Source: Xanthobacteraceae bacterium (lineage in GTDB: Bacteria; Pseudomonadota; Alphaproteobacteria; Rhizobiales; Xanthobacteraceae). Taken from it: a stretch of 8,400 nt of DNA. Below the pieces are notes generated by a model. It made no database searches, was not told the DNA's origin, and worked only from the letters and a program-made list of their open reading frames with translations. Position numbers and translations under genes: made by a program. Shown here piece after piece: positions 1 through 5,782 of the stretch (positions are counted from its first letter, which is position 1; the number at the start of each line of letters is the position of its first letter). The DNA lies in the NCBI GenBank assembly GCA_030037185.1, contig JASHRR010000015.1, positions 1 to 8,400 of the forward strand. The letters run 5' to 3'.

Positions 1-1
1 C

Positions 2-184
2 CCCAAATCCAACCGAAAGGCCAAACGCGACTGCGATTTCGCACTTTACCGCGAGCGCAACCTCATCGAGCGCTTCTTCAATAAAATTAAGCACTTTCGG
101 GGCATCGCGACCCGCTACGACAAACTCGCCCGAAATTTTCTCGCAGCGGTCCAACTGGTCGCGACTATCATCCTTCTCAACTGA
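2..184 (+). CDS. IS5-family (IS427-type) transposase, C-terminal 60 residues
   Basis: The window opens inside the reading frame of a DDE transposase, which would cut and join the ends of its insertion sequence. Only the last 60 codons are present, ending in TGA. The conserved C-terminal signature Y-x2-R-x3-E-x6-K is complete: Y in FALYRER, R before NLIER, the catalytic glutamate in NLIERFF, and the K of NKIK. It is followed by the typical IRGIATRYDKL-like stretch (here FRGIATRYDKLARNFLA) and the usual AAVQL...ILLN ending. This signature is known for IS5/IS1182-type transposases. The frame is intact in the visible part, so whether the element is complete depends on sequence left of the window. 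Family assignment is confident; the exact IS name is not given. Confidence 0.9.
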   Translation, partial: PKSNRKAKRDCDFALYRERNLIERFFNKIKHFRGIATRYDKLARNFLAAVQLVATIILLN

Positions 185-194
185 GGACAGGCCC
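185..194 (+). repeat. Right terminal inverted repeat of the IS5/IS427-type element
   Basis: GGACAGGCCC starts on the base after the transposase stop codon; its reverse complement GGGCCTGTCC resembles the ends of IS427-group elements as I remember them. It is followed by TAG, so CTAG (194-197) could hold the short TA-type target duplication used by this group. The left copy lies outside the window, so the boundary is inferred from one end only. Confidence 0.6.
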
Positions 195-197
195 TAG

Positions 198-571
198 CAA
201 ATTCTTTTTGGGAGCGGACCAAGTTGCGGGCATCGACTCCGGCGGCCGCCGCTTGGGCGCGTCTGAGATTCGAAGAGATTTGTGGACTGGAACCGGAGGA
301 CGCCTCGTTCGCGGCACGCTCCGGCGAGCGCATGATGGCGCCTTCCAACACATAACGCACGGCGAGTTCGCTGCCGACCGGCGGGCAATGCCAGTTTCGC
401 GCCGCTATCGCCTGGCGCCATCGAATGCGCAACCACTACCGAGCCGCGAATCTGCGCGAGATCGATCGTGAAGTCGTTGGTCAAGGTGGCGGCAAGTTCC
501 TCGTCTTTTGGCATGCCGCTCGCATTCGCGAACGGCAGCACGACGATCGACGGTGCCCGTTCTCGGCACGA
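198..571 (-). pseudogene. Remnant of a CyaC/TPR-type adenylate cyclase-like regulator, frameshifted and truncated
   Basis: On the minus strand, translation from about 571 downward gives RAPSIVVLPFANASG, then DEELAATLTNDFTIDLAQIRG and VVVAHSMA. The reading then has to change frame to give ELAVRYVLEGAIMRSPER (around 315-372). Both blocks match, in order and spacing, the segment linking the winged-helix or cyclase domain to the TPR repeats in the large rhizobial family of adenylate cyclase/TPR proteins (consensus roughly PSIAVLPF.N.SGDPE...FADGI..DI...L and ELGVRYVLEGSVR). Below about 310 the similarity fades and no frame continues cleanly. The IS5-type right end abuts the remnant at 195, and the 5' part of the gene is missing above 571. 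It therefore has no start, no cyclase or TPR domain and at least one frameshift. A nonfunctional fragment is the best reading. Confidence 0.65.
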
Positions 572-736
572 TTGAGTACTATGAAGAAATGGCGCAACAG
601 TTAGGCGTCCCAGCAGGCGCGCTTCACCGGCAGCGTCTCCCTCATCGGCGGTGTGCCCGTTGCGACCAACCAGGCGGATTTGGCTTATCCGACAAAATAT
701 CAAGGCATTGCCGCGAGTCCGTGGGAATTCGAATGA
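565..736 (+). pseudogene. C-terminal fragment of an unidentified protein, frame broken near 605-613
   Basis: Plus-strand translation from 565 reads GTIEYYEEMAQQLGVP in one frame. A protein-like stretch of 40 residues then follows in the next frame (614-733), beginning QARFTGSVSLIGG and ending GIAASPWEFE before TGA at 734-736. That second frame has a TAG at 602-604, so it cannot be read from upstream alone. The composition (Gly-rich turn, VPVATNQADLAYP, aromatic end) looks like a genuine C-terminus rather than chance. I do not recognise the family. No start codon or ribosome binding site belongs to it, and its upstream side runs directly into the minus-strand cyclase remnant, which suggests a recombination joint near 560-571. 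It is probably gene debris; a sequencing indel is the alternative. Confidence 0.4.
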
Positions 737-1179
737 ACGGCACGATCAGCAGTAAAGAGAGCTTCGAGATGAGGTGGCGGACTGACGATCGCCGTCGAAC
801 CCGCGATAACCGCTCGCCGATGAGCCTCCTATTGCCTATTTTCCAAAAGCTCAGGTGCGCGGTTTCGCAAGTGCTAGTAAACCTCCCGAGCTAGCGAGAT
901 CAAATCCCGCGCCATAGTTTGCCCCCTGTCCGTTTCGGCGGAACCATAGCGCGAGTGGTGGGGAGGGATGTCCGGAAGCCGGCGTTTACAGCGAACAGGC
1001 GAGTAGGCGGCTGAGGCGGTGATGGTGCTGTGCGGCGGTCCGCTGACAATCACGCTGAGCGCGGCGATTTCATATCGGCGCTAGACGCAGGGACGGTGCG
1101 GGGGCGACTTATGGCGGACCGCAAGAGCTAGGAGGCCCGCCAATATGGGCGGCCAAGCAAACGCGCACCGGCGCCCGCC
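737..1179. other. 443 bp without a supportable gene
   Basis: Frames here are short and broken. The plus frame continuing to 894 is rich in Arg/Ser and has no recognisable feature. No tRNA, repeat array or insertion-sequence end was seen. A short peptide frame near 1018-1083 (V.VLCGGPLTITLSAA) has no ribosome binding site. This is probably decayed sequence. Confidence 0.5.
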
Positions 1180-1392
1180 CTATCGCTGTGTCCCGTCGCT
1201 TTCCATCGAAACCGTGAGCCGATAGCCCGGCCGCAATGTTTGTGTCCGCGCCAGCAACCGGATTGCCATTTGGATGGCCGCATCGCCGCTTGGTGCCGTC
1301 GCGCTGTCGATTTCGTTGCCGCGTTCGTCGCACAATGTCAGTAGCAGCGGCACCCGGTCATCGCGCTGGACTAATCGAAGGAACGTCGGCAT
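1180..1392 (-). CDS. Hypothetical protein, 70 aa
   Basis: From the ATG at 1392 the product begins MPTFLRLVQRDD and continues with VPLLLTLCDERGNEI and a C-terminal RLLARTQTLRPGYRLTVS segment. An upstream in-frame TTG at 1434 would add 14 residues. The ATG is preferred because the extra residues (Cys/Arg-rich) look unlike the rest, although neither start has a strong ribosome binding site. The alternation of short hydrophobic strands with polar turns suggests a small alpha/beta cytoplasmic fold. No signal peptide or membrane segment is seen. It lies 54 bp after the gene that ends at 1447 on the same strand, so both may share a transcript. I recall short proteins of this kind from Bradyrhizobium and Rhodopseudomonas but cannot assign a function. 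Confidence 0.6.
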   Translation of the reverse strand: MPTFLRLVQRDDRVPLLLTLCDERGNEIDSATAPSGDAAIQMAIRLLARTQTLRPGYRLTVSMESDGTQR

Positions 1393-1446
1393 GGTGCATC
1401 TACGCAGCGAAAACGGCGCCGCACAAGGCGCCAATTTCCGGTGTGG

Positions 1447-1710
1447 TTAACGGGCCTGTCGATCCGCGCGTCGCCAAGCACCCACCAACAGCTGTGGGTT
1501 AGCGCCGTCCGGTCTGCGGAGTGCGGCTTCCAGCAAGCGAGCGGGATCACCCTTCCCAAGTCTCGCCGCCGCCATAATTCGTGTGGCGATGCGTTCGCGC
1601 ACCACGTCAGGTTCGCCGGTGTCTTGGAGTTTCTCAAAGGCGGCGTCCAGAATTTCGTCCATGTCAGCAATTGCCTCGGGTCCGAACGCCCCACATGAGC
1701 GCATTGGCAT
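1447..1710 (-). CDS. Conserved hypothetical protein, 87 aa, helical
   Basis: The product begins MPMRSCGAFGPEAIADMDEILDAAF-like from the ATG at 1710; another ATG lies two codons later (1704) and an in-frame TTG at 1722. GGAAG sits 5 bases before the 1710 ATG and supports it. The body is almost all predicted helix: AIADMDEILDAAFEKLQD, then VVRERIATRIMAAARLG, then ARLLEAALR. Such proteins are common in Bradyrhizobium genomes (remembered, not searched) and have no known activity. There is no membrane segment or signal peptide. It is the upstream member of a two-gene minus-strand pair. Codon use is GC3-rich in this frame, and the opposing plus-strand frames are judged to be shadows. Confidence 0.75.
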   Translation of the reverse strand: MPMRSCGAFGPEAIADMDEILDAAFEKLQDTGEPDVVRERIATRIMAAARLGKGDPARLLEAALRRPDGANPQLLVGAWRRADRQAR

Positions 1711-2144
1711 AGTCGCTTCCAATAGCCATAGAGCAATCGCGACAGTACCGACAATGATTAAATTCTTTGTTAGTCTCCGACCGCACCCGCGCTGCGCCGA
1801 TCATGAACAATCTGGGCGGCTCTGGCGATGGTTCCCCGAATAGTTCCCCAACTCGCGTGAGCTCGGTTAGCCTAAGTCTTTGAGTTCATTGGCGAGCCCG
1901 CCGAGACTCGACGACCTGTTGATCAAGAGTGAGGTGCCCCGGGCGTGGTCCCTTCGAGGATCGCGGTATTGATCGAGGGAAGCCGCTGCCATTGGGCAAC
2001 ATGATTGCACGCAACGTGGCAGGTGGTGGCCGCAGAATTGGTTACACTGCGAGTAAGTCAGGGCAACTGGACGTGCGGGTCCTGCGAACTCAGGCAATCC
2101 GCCCAATTGCCCCGCGCAGTGGCGATAGGTGGGGAAGGGATGAA
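1711..2144. other. 434 bp without a convincing gene
   Basis: The intergenic DNA contains overlapping long frames on both strands (minus down to 1867, plus from 1929) that look like shadows: Arg/Pro/Cys-rich and without ribosome binding sites. A 26-codon ORF at 1806 (MNNLGGSGDG...) is too short to call. TTGATCAA occurs near 1918; it lacks the 4-base spacer of an FNR/FixK box, so no operator is claimed. Confidence 0.45.
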
Positions 2145-2273
2145 ATGGACGATGACGCTCGTGCCGCAATCGACCGATTGGCGTCCCGCGTAAAAGCCCA
2201 ATCAGAGACACTATGGGGCTTGCTGATCGAATCGCATCAAGACTTAAAGGCGTTCGGCTGGGCGGGCCGATAA
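2145..2273 (+). CDS. Small hypothetical protein, 42 aa
   Basis: The ATG at 2145 is preceded by GGGGAAGGGATGAA, a purine-rich ribosome binding site. The product, MDDDARAAIDRLASRV followed by KAQSETLWGLLIESHQDLK and AFGWAGR, is an acidic amphipathic helix with Leu/Ile/Val heptad-like spacing. This suggests a small cytoplasmic helical protein. The frame is open upstream to 1929, but the residues before 2145 (Arg/Gly/Pro-rich) do not look like protein, and the binding site favours the short form. An overlapping ATG at 2140 in the next frame would use the same site and give a low-complexity product, so it is less likely. No family is recognised. Confidence 0.45.
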   Translation: MDDDARAAIDRLASRVKAQSETLWGLLIESHQDLKAFGWAGR

Positions 2274-2274
2274 T

Positions 2275-2676
2275 ATGCGTCGTCCCAACATCCCGTCTTC
2301 ATGCATTGTTCCCATTGCAATATTTCTCGGCGTACGGGAGAGCTCTCTCGAGCCGTTATCAGCACACCCCCCATTCGCCGCTATAGCGCTGGCGGGTGCT
2401 GCGAGTTTCAGAGAGAGGCCGCCGCGGTCACCCGAGACGGCCTCATCCGCCGAAGCGTTCATTGTTTTCTGCGTCTGGCGCTTTTTGTGTCTTTTGTTTG
2501 TGAGTCTTGTGGCGTTTATAGAACCGCCCTTGCAGCTGGCGATCGGTCCCCAGCCTTTGAGCCGAGGGCAGTGGCTGGGACTCGGCTGTGCAAGTCTGAT
2601 CTTGCTTCTTCGTCTGTGCGAGCGCGGTATCGGCGATGCTGAAAGTCATATCCCGCAATCGCAAGTGCCATTCTGA
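2275..2676 (+). CDS. Doubtful ORF, 133 aa with one or two hydrophobic segments
   Basis: The ATG lies one base after the stop of the 42-aa ORF (TAATATG), an arrangement that permits translational coupling. The predicted product has a hydrophobic stretch at about residues 62-82 (AFIVFCVWRFLCLLFVSLVAF) and a second at about 100-112 (WLGLGCASLILLL), so it could be a small membrane protein. Against it: no independent ribosome binding site, mixed codon use, a Pro/Ser/Arg-rich N-terminal half, and competing frames of equal length on both strands. It is listed because nothing else explains the 400 bp, not because it is well supported. Confidence 0.25.
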   Translation: MRRPNIPSSCIVPIAIFLGVRESSLEPLSAHPPFAAIALAGAASFRERPPRSPETASSAEAFIVFCVWRFLCLLFVSLVAFIEPPLQLAIGPQPLSRGQWLGLGCASLILLLRLCERGIGDAESHIPQSQVPF

Positions 2677-2864
2677 TGAACACTGGTGTCATAATGTGCA
2701 TAAACATTCCTCCAATTTTCATCAACAGAGCCGAAGATAATGCGACGGCAGCCGGCACCGCCCATTTCCGCAAGATCGCCGCCGGAATACGCTGTGAGAC
2801 AATGCTTTTCTTTTGCGAGAACGCCACGGCGCTCGGCATCGCCTGGCCGGACCACAAGAGGTGA
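2676..2864 (+). CDS. Small ORF (62 aa) whose stop overlaps the start of the redox gene
   Basis: The frame reads from ATG 2676 (another ATG at 2694) to TGA 2862-2864, and the TGA shares its last base with the ATG of the following gene (TGATG), the classic geometry of translational coupling. From about residue 18 on (INRAEDNATAAGTAHF, then RKIAAGIRCETMLFFCENATALG, then IAWPDHKR) codon use is strongly GC3-biased, which supports real coding. The first residues are AT-richer and neither ATG has a good ribosome binding site, so the true N-terminus may differ or be degraded. Two cysteines (RCETMLFFCE) lie seven apart. I do not recognise the family. Its position suggests a partner or accessory of the thioredoxin-reductase-like protein, but this is inference. 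Confidence 0.45.
   Translation: MNTGVIMCINIPPIFINRAEDNATAAGTAHFRKIAAGIRCETMLFFCENATALGIAWPDHKR
2857..2863 (+). promoter_or_regulatory. Ribosome binding site deciding the start of the redox gene
   Basis: AGAGG at 2857-2861 lies only two bases before the ATG at 2864 but eight bases before the in-frame GTG at 2870. Spacing therefore favours GTG, whereas the TGATG overlap with the upstream ORF favours ATG. The two choices differ by two residues. Confidence 0.5.
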
Positions 2865-4570
2865 TGTCTGTGCCTACCAAATCGATCATCGAGTCAAGGC
2901 GCGACCAGATCTTTCCGGTCCTCGAAACGGCTGACATCGACCGGATGCGTCGTTTCGGCACGCTGCGCTCGTTGCGCGCCGGCGAGGTTCTGGCGAGGGC
3001 CGGTCAGGTTGCCGACGGGCTCACGATCGTTTTGGCAGGAAAGATCGAGGTTAGTCGGCCCGACAAATTGGCAGATCGCGAACCTATGGCTATCCACGGC
3101 GCGGGCCAGTTCATGGGTGAATTGGCCCAACTTGCGGGTCGGCCGGCGCTGATCGATGCGCGTGTCTTGGAGCCCGGCGAGGCGCTGATCATCCCCCCGG
3201 AGCAACTGCGCGCGTTGCTGATTTCTGAGGTCGAGCTTGGCGAGCGCATTATGCGCGCCCTCATTCTGCGCCGTGTCAGTCTGCTCGAAAGGGGCGTGGG
3301 CGGGCCGATCATTGTGGGGCGCGCCGATAACGGTGACGTACTTCGGCTCGCAGGTTTTCTACGCCGTAATGGTCATCCACATGAAAACCTCGACCCCGAC
3401 GATCCCGAGACCAAGGCGCTGGTCGAACGCTTCCACGTCGGCGCCGGCCAATTGCCGATCGTGCTGTGTCCCGATGGGCAGCTGCTGCGCAATCCGAGCG
3501 AGGCCGAATTGGCCCGCTGCATCGGATTGGTGGGGCCGATCGATCCCCACCGGGTCTATGACGTGGCTGTCGTTGGAGCGGGGCCGGCAGGCCTGGCCAC
3601 CGCGGTTTACGCGGGCTCAGAAGGGCTCTCTGTGCTGGTCCTCGACTGCCGGGCGTTCGGCGGCCAGGCAGGCGCTTCGGCTCGTATCGACAACTATCTC
3701 GGATTCCCAACCGGCATCACCGGCATGGCGCTGATGGGGCGCGCTTTCACACAGGCGCAGAAGTTTGGCGTGGAGATGGCAATCCCGGATGAGGTGATCG
3801 GTCTGCTGACGTGGGACGACGCGGGCGAAGCCCGTTTGCTGCGATTGGCGAACGGCGAGCGGGTTCGGGCTCGTGCGATCGTGATTGCCAGCGGCGCGCG
3901 CTATCGGCGCCTTGCCGTCGCAAACCTGGAAGCCTTCGAGGGAGTGAGCGTTCACTATTGGGCGTCACCGCTCGAGGCGAACCTGTGTGCCGGCCACGAG
4001 GTAGCGTTGGTCGGCGCCGGCAATTCGGCTGGCCAGGCAGCCGTGTACCTGGCGAGCAAGGCTTCGAAAGTCTGGCTTCTCGCGCGCGGTGAGGACATCG
4101 CGGCGAGCATGTCGCGCTACCTTGTCAACCGTATCGCCGGCCTGCCGAACGTGGAAGTGCTGACGTGGACCGAGGTCACTGAACTTGAGGGCAGTGAAGG
4201 GCGGCTCACGGCGATCTCTTGGCGGTGCCGCAAGTTGGGGAACACCGTGCGTCGCCCAATTTGTCATCTGTTCCTCTTCGTCGGAGCCGAGCCGAACACC
4301 GACTGGCTGGCCGGATCAGGCGTGGCCCTGGATCCCAACGGCTTCGTGCTGACCGGAGCCGACGCGGCGCAGAACTGCCGACCGCTGGAGACGACCCTGC
4401 CCGGCGTGTTTGCAATCGGCGATGTCCGATCCGGGTCGATCAAGCGCGTCGCCGCAGCCGTCGGCGAGGGAGCACAGGTGGTGGCGGCGCTTCACGCGAT
4501 GTTGGCTGCTGCCAAGACGCGCCCGCATTTCGCGCTAGTTATGCTCCCCGCCGCGACGCCGCTCATTTAG
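2864..4570 (+). CDS. Cyclic-nucleotide-binding, glutaredoxin-like and thioredoxin-reductase-like FAD oxidoreductase fusion
   Basis: This 568-aa cytoplasmic flavoprotein has three parts. Residues 18-125 form a cyclic-nucleotide-binding (CNB) beta-roll (LRAGEVLARAGQ, GLTIVLAGKIEV, FMGELAQLAGRPALIDARV). Residues 148-222 resemble a glutaredoxin/thioredoxin fold without a CxxC (VGRADNGDVLRLAGFLRRNG, LPIVLC). Residues 231-550 are a thioredoxin-reductase-like module with FAD motif GAGPAG (238-243), GGQAGASARIDNYLGFP (266-282), NAD(P) motif GAGNSAG (384-390), and the C-terminal FAD motif GVFAIGD (514-520) followed by IKRVAAAVGEGAQVV. The redox-active CATC-type pair of true thioredoxin reductases is replaced by HYWASPLEANLC, so classical thioredoxin reduction is unlikely. 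Comparable fusions are annotated in rhizobia as cyclic nucleotide-binding thioredoxin-disulfide reductase. Electrons would pass from NAD(P)H to FAD, but the acceptor is unknown and ligand gating by the CNB part is inferred. The short tail (KTRPHFALVMLPAATPLI) looks divergent. Frame and codon use are intact throughout; the start may be ATG 2864 or GTG 2870. Confidence 0.93.
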   Translation: MSVPTKSIIESRRDQIFPVLETADIDRMRRFGTLRSLRAGEVLARAGQVADGLTIVLAGKIEVSRPDKLADREPMAIHGAGQFMGELAQLAGRPALIDARVLEPGEALIIPPEQLRALLISEVELGERIMRALILRRVSLLERGVGGPIIVGRADNGDVLRLAGFLRRNGHPHENLDPDDPETKALVERFHVGAGQLPIVLCPDGQLLRNPSEAELARCIGLVGPIDPHRVYDVAVVGAGPAGLATAVYAGSEGLSVLVLDCRAFGGQAGASARIDNYLGFPTGITGMALMGRAFTQAQKFGVEMAIPDEVIGLLTWDDAGEARLLRLANGERVRARAIVIASGARYRRLAVANLEAFEGVSVHYWASPLEANLCAGHEVALVGAGNSAGQAAVYLASKASKVWLLARGEDIAASMSRYLVNRIAGLPNVEVLTWTEVTELEGSEGRLTAISWRCRKLGNTVRRPICHLFLFVGAEPNTDWLAGSGVALDPNGFVLTGADAAQNCRPLETTLPGVFAIGDVRSGSIKRVAAAVGEGAQVVAALHAMLAAAKTRPHFALVMLPAATPLI

Positions 4571-4593
4571 TTGCGGATTCCGTGATTCCGGTC

Positions 4594-4605
4594 ATGCTCG
4601 AGCAT
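4594..4605. repeat. Perfect 12-bp palindrome after the redox gene
   Basis: ATGCTCGAGCAT begins 24 bases after the stop of the redox gene. It is too short and lacks a T-run, so it is not a clear terminator. A small operator or chance palindrome is equally possible. Confidence 0.3.
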
Positions 4606-4637
4606 AGCCAGCGTGGCGCCGAAAATTCCTGCATTCT

Positions 4638-5048
4638 ATGGAGCTAAAGCACCTGACGATGCGCGCTATCCTGCGCACGAGGCCTGGAATTGCTCGCTCG
4701 GCTGCCTCTCGCAACAACGGGAGTCCGGGCGAGCGCCACGTGATCGTCGGGACGGGCGCATTCGTGGCACCAATCTCGCTGATCCAAGAATTTGCTGAGA
4801 TGCCCGAGGTGCCTCGGGAGTTGGAGGAATTTGCAGGAGCTTTGCAAGCCCCGTCGAAGCGGCGGGAGGGAAACCAAAGCCCGCCGCTACTAAGCTATAA
4901 CCCGTCGCCATAGCCGGCAGATGCGCCCGAACAGGCCGACCGCCAACGGCCGGCTCACTGGTTGTTTTTCGATACAGCCGAGGATCGCGCGAAATTTCGC
5001 GCACGGATGGAGCCCGAACCTCGCGTAGTGCCAATGCGTCGCTATTGA
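4638..5048 (+). pseudogene. Coding-like frame interrupted by a single TAG (91 aa, then 44 codons)
   Basis: From ATG 4638 the frame runs MELKHLTMRAILRTRP, later GERHVIVGTGAFVAP and EVPRELEEFAGALQAP, to TAG at 4911-4913. The same frame then continues without ATG, GTG or another stop before the body of a compact, very protein-like C-terminus: EQADRQRPAHWLFFDTAED, RAKFRARMEPEPR, VVPMRRY, ending in TGA at 5046-5048. GC3 bias is good on both sides of the TAG. The TAG therefore looks like a nonsense mutation splitting one hypothetical gene of about 135 codons, or the two parts were joined by deletion. There is no good ribosome binding site before 4638. If intact, only the 91-residue part would be made. 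No family is recognised. The long minus-strand frame over the same stretch (4666-5151) is judged a shadow. Confidence 0.4.
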
Positions 5049-5573
5049 TTGCGGGCCGCTGAGCGCTGCCGCGCAGCCAGTCGGCGACGGGCGGCAGCTG
5101 GCGGCGGCTCACTTGGTGCGAAATTTGCCATGTTTCAGGAAGGGGAGACATAACGGCCCGACGTCGGCGGACCGCGCGTAGCTGGTGCGGTTTACGGGCA
5201 GGTGGTGGAATAGGCGCACCTGGCGCGGTGCAATCTTCACCTCTCCCATCGCCTAAGAAGGGTTAGCGGCGCCAATAACCGGCACCGGGTGTTGCTCCGC
5301 GGACACGCCGCCTACATCGTCGTCGAAAGCGTCGAGAAGCCGACAGACAGGAGATCAAGATCGTTGCTTTGTTTGCCGCACGGCTGATGCGGATTCTTCG
5401 GAGTCGATCAGCCCGGCGTTGCCCTCCGGCGCATTTCCCCACACCCCTCCACGCGCCTGGGGCCGCGGCTAGTTCGACGGAAGTATCGGTCCCCGTTGCT
5501 GAGGGCAGGGACCGCACTTTCGCAACAAGACCCCAATCCCTCACCAGGGGTCTCTACGAGGGGATGCGCGAAA
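5049..5573. other. 525 bp with no supportable gene
   Basis: Frames are Arg/Pro/Ala-rich on both strands and lack ribosome binding sites. A brief plus-strand stretch near 5299-5363 (LLRGHAAYIVVESVEKPTDR) has protein-like composition and ends at TGA; it may be a gene remnant but cannot be assigned. No tRNA or repeat was noticed. GAGGGG at 5558-5563 belongs to the next gene. Confidence 0.4.
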
Positions 5574-5762
5574 ATGTCAAACCTGGAAACGTACCGAGAG
5601 AAGGCGCTGGAATGTACGCGTGCCGCCGATGAGGTGTGCGGCACGGCTGAGCGTGTCGAACTACTCGGCCTTGCCAGCATTTATACGGCCCTTGCCGATT
5701 ACGTCGATACCCGGCCTGAGCACGGCGGTGACCAAGACCAAGATATGCAAAAGGACAGCTAA
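5574..5762 (+). CDS. Conserved hypothetical protein, 62 aa, Bradyrhizobium type
   Basis: ATG 5574 follows a GAGGGG ribosome binding site (5558-5563) with ten bases of spacing. The product begins MSNLETYREKALECTRAADE, continues GTAERVELLGLASIYTALAD and ends in a polar tail (HGGDQDQDMQKDS). It appears as two helices separated by a short turn, with cysteines at 14 and 22, and has no signal or membrane segment. Short proteins opening with YREKA.EC...A, with an AERVELL...A..Y..LADY second helix, are frequent in Bradyrhizobium and relatives as I remember them; their function is unknown. The frame is open upstream to 5496, but the binding site and composition support 5574. A hairpin begins on the base after the stop codon. 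Confidence 0.75.
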   Translation: MSNLETYREKALECTRAADEVCGTAERVELLGLASIYTALADYVDTRPEHGGDQDQDMQKDS

Positions 5763-5782
5763 GCAGCGGCCGTGACCGCTGC
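5763..5782 (+). terminator. Hairpin directly after the 62-aa gene
   Basis: GCAGCGG (5763-5769) and CCGCTGC (5776-5782) form a perfect 7-bp GC-rich stem with a six-base loop, starting immediately after the TAA. No T-run follows, so it is either a weak or factor-assisted terminator or an mRNA 3'-end stabiliser. Confidence 0.4.

Noticed and set aside
1916..1926. Possible FixK/FNR half-sites around TTGATCAA (also near 6994)
   Set aside because: The four-base spacer of the TTGAT-N4-ATCAA operator is missing.
3237..3734. 165-codon plus-strand ORF inside the redox gene
   Set aside because: It is a +1 shadow of a strongly supported gene; the product is Trp/Arg/Ser-rich.
4666..5151. 161-codon minus-strand ORF
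   Set aside because: It overlaps a plus-strand frame with better codon bias, is Arg/Ser/Pro-rich, and has no ribosome binding site or motif.
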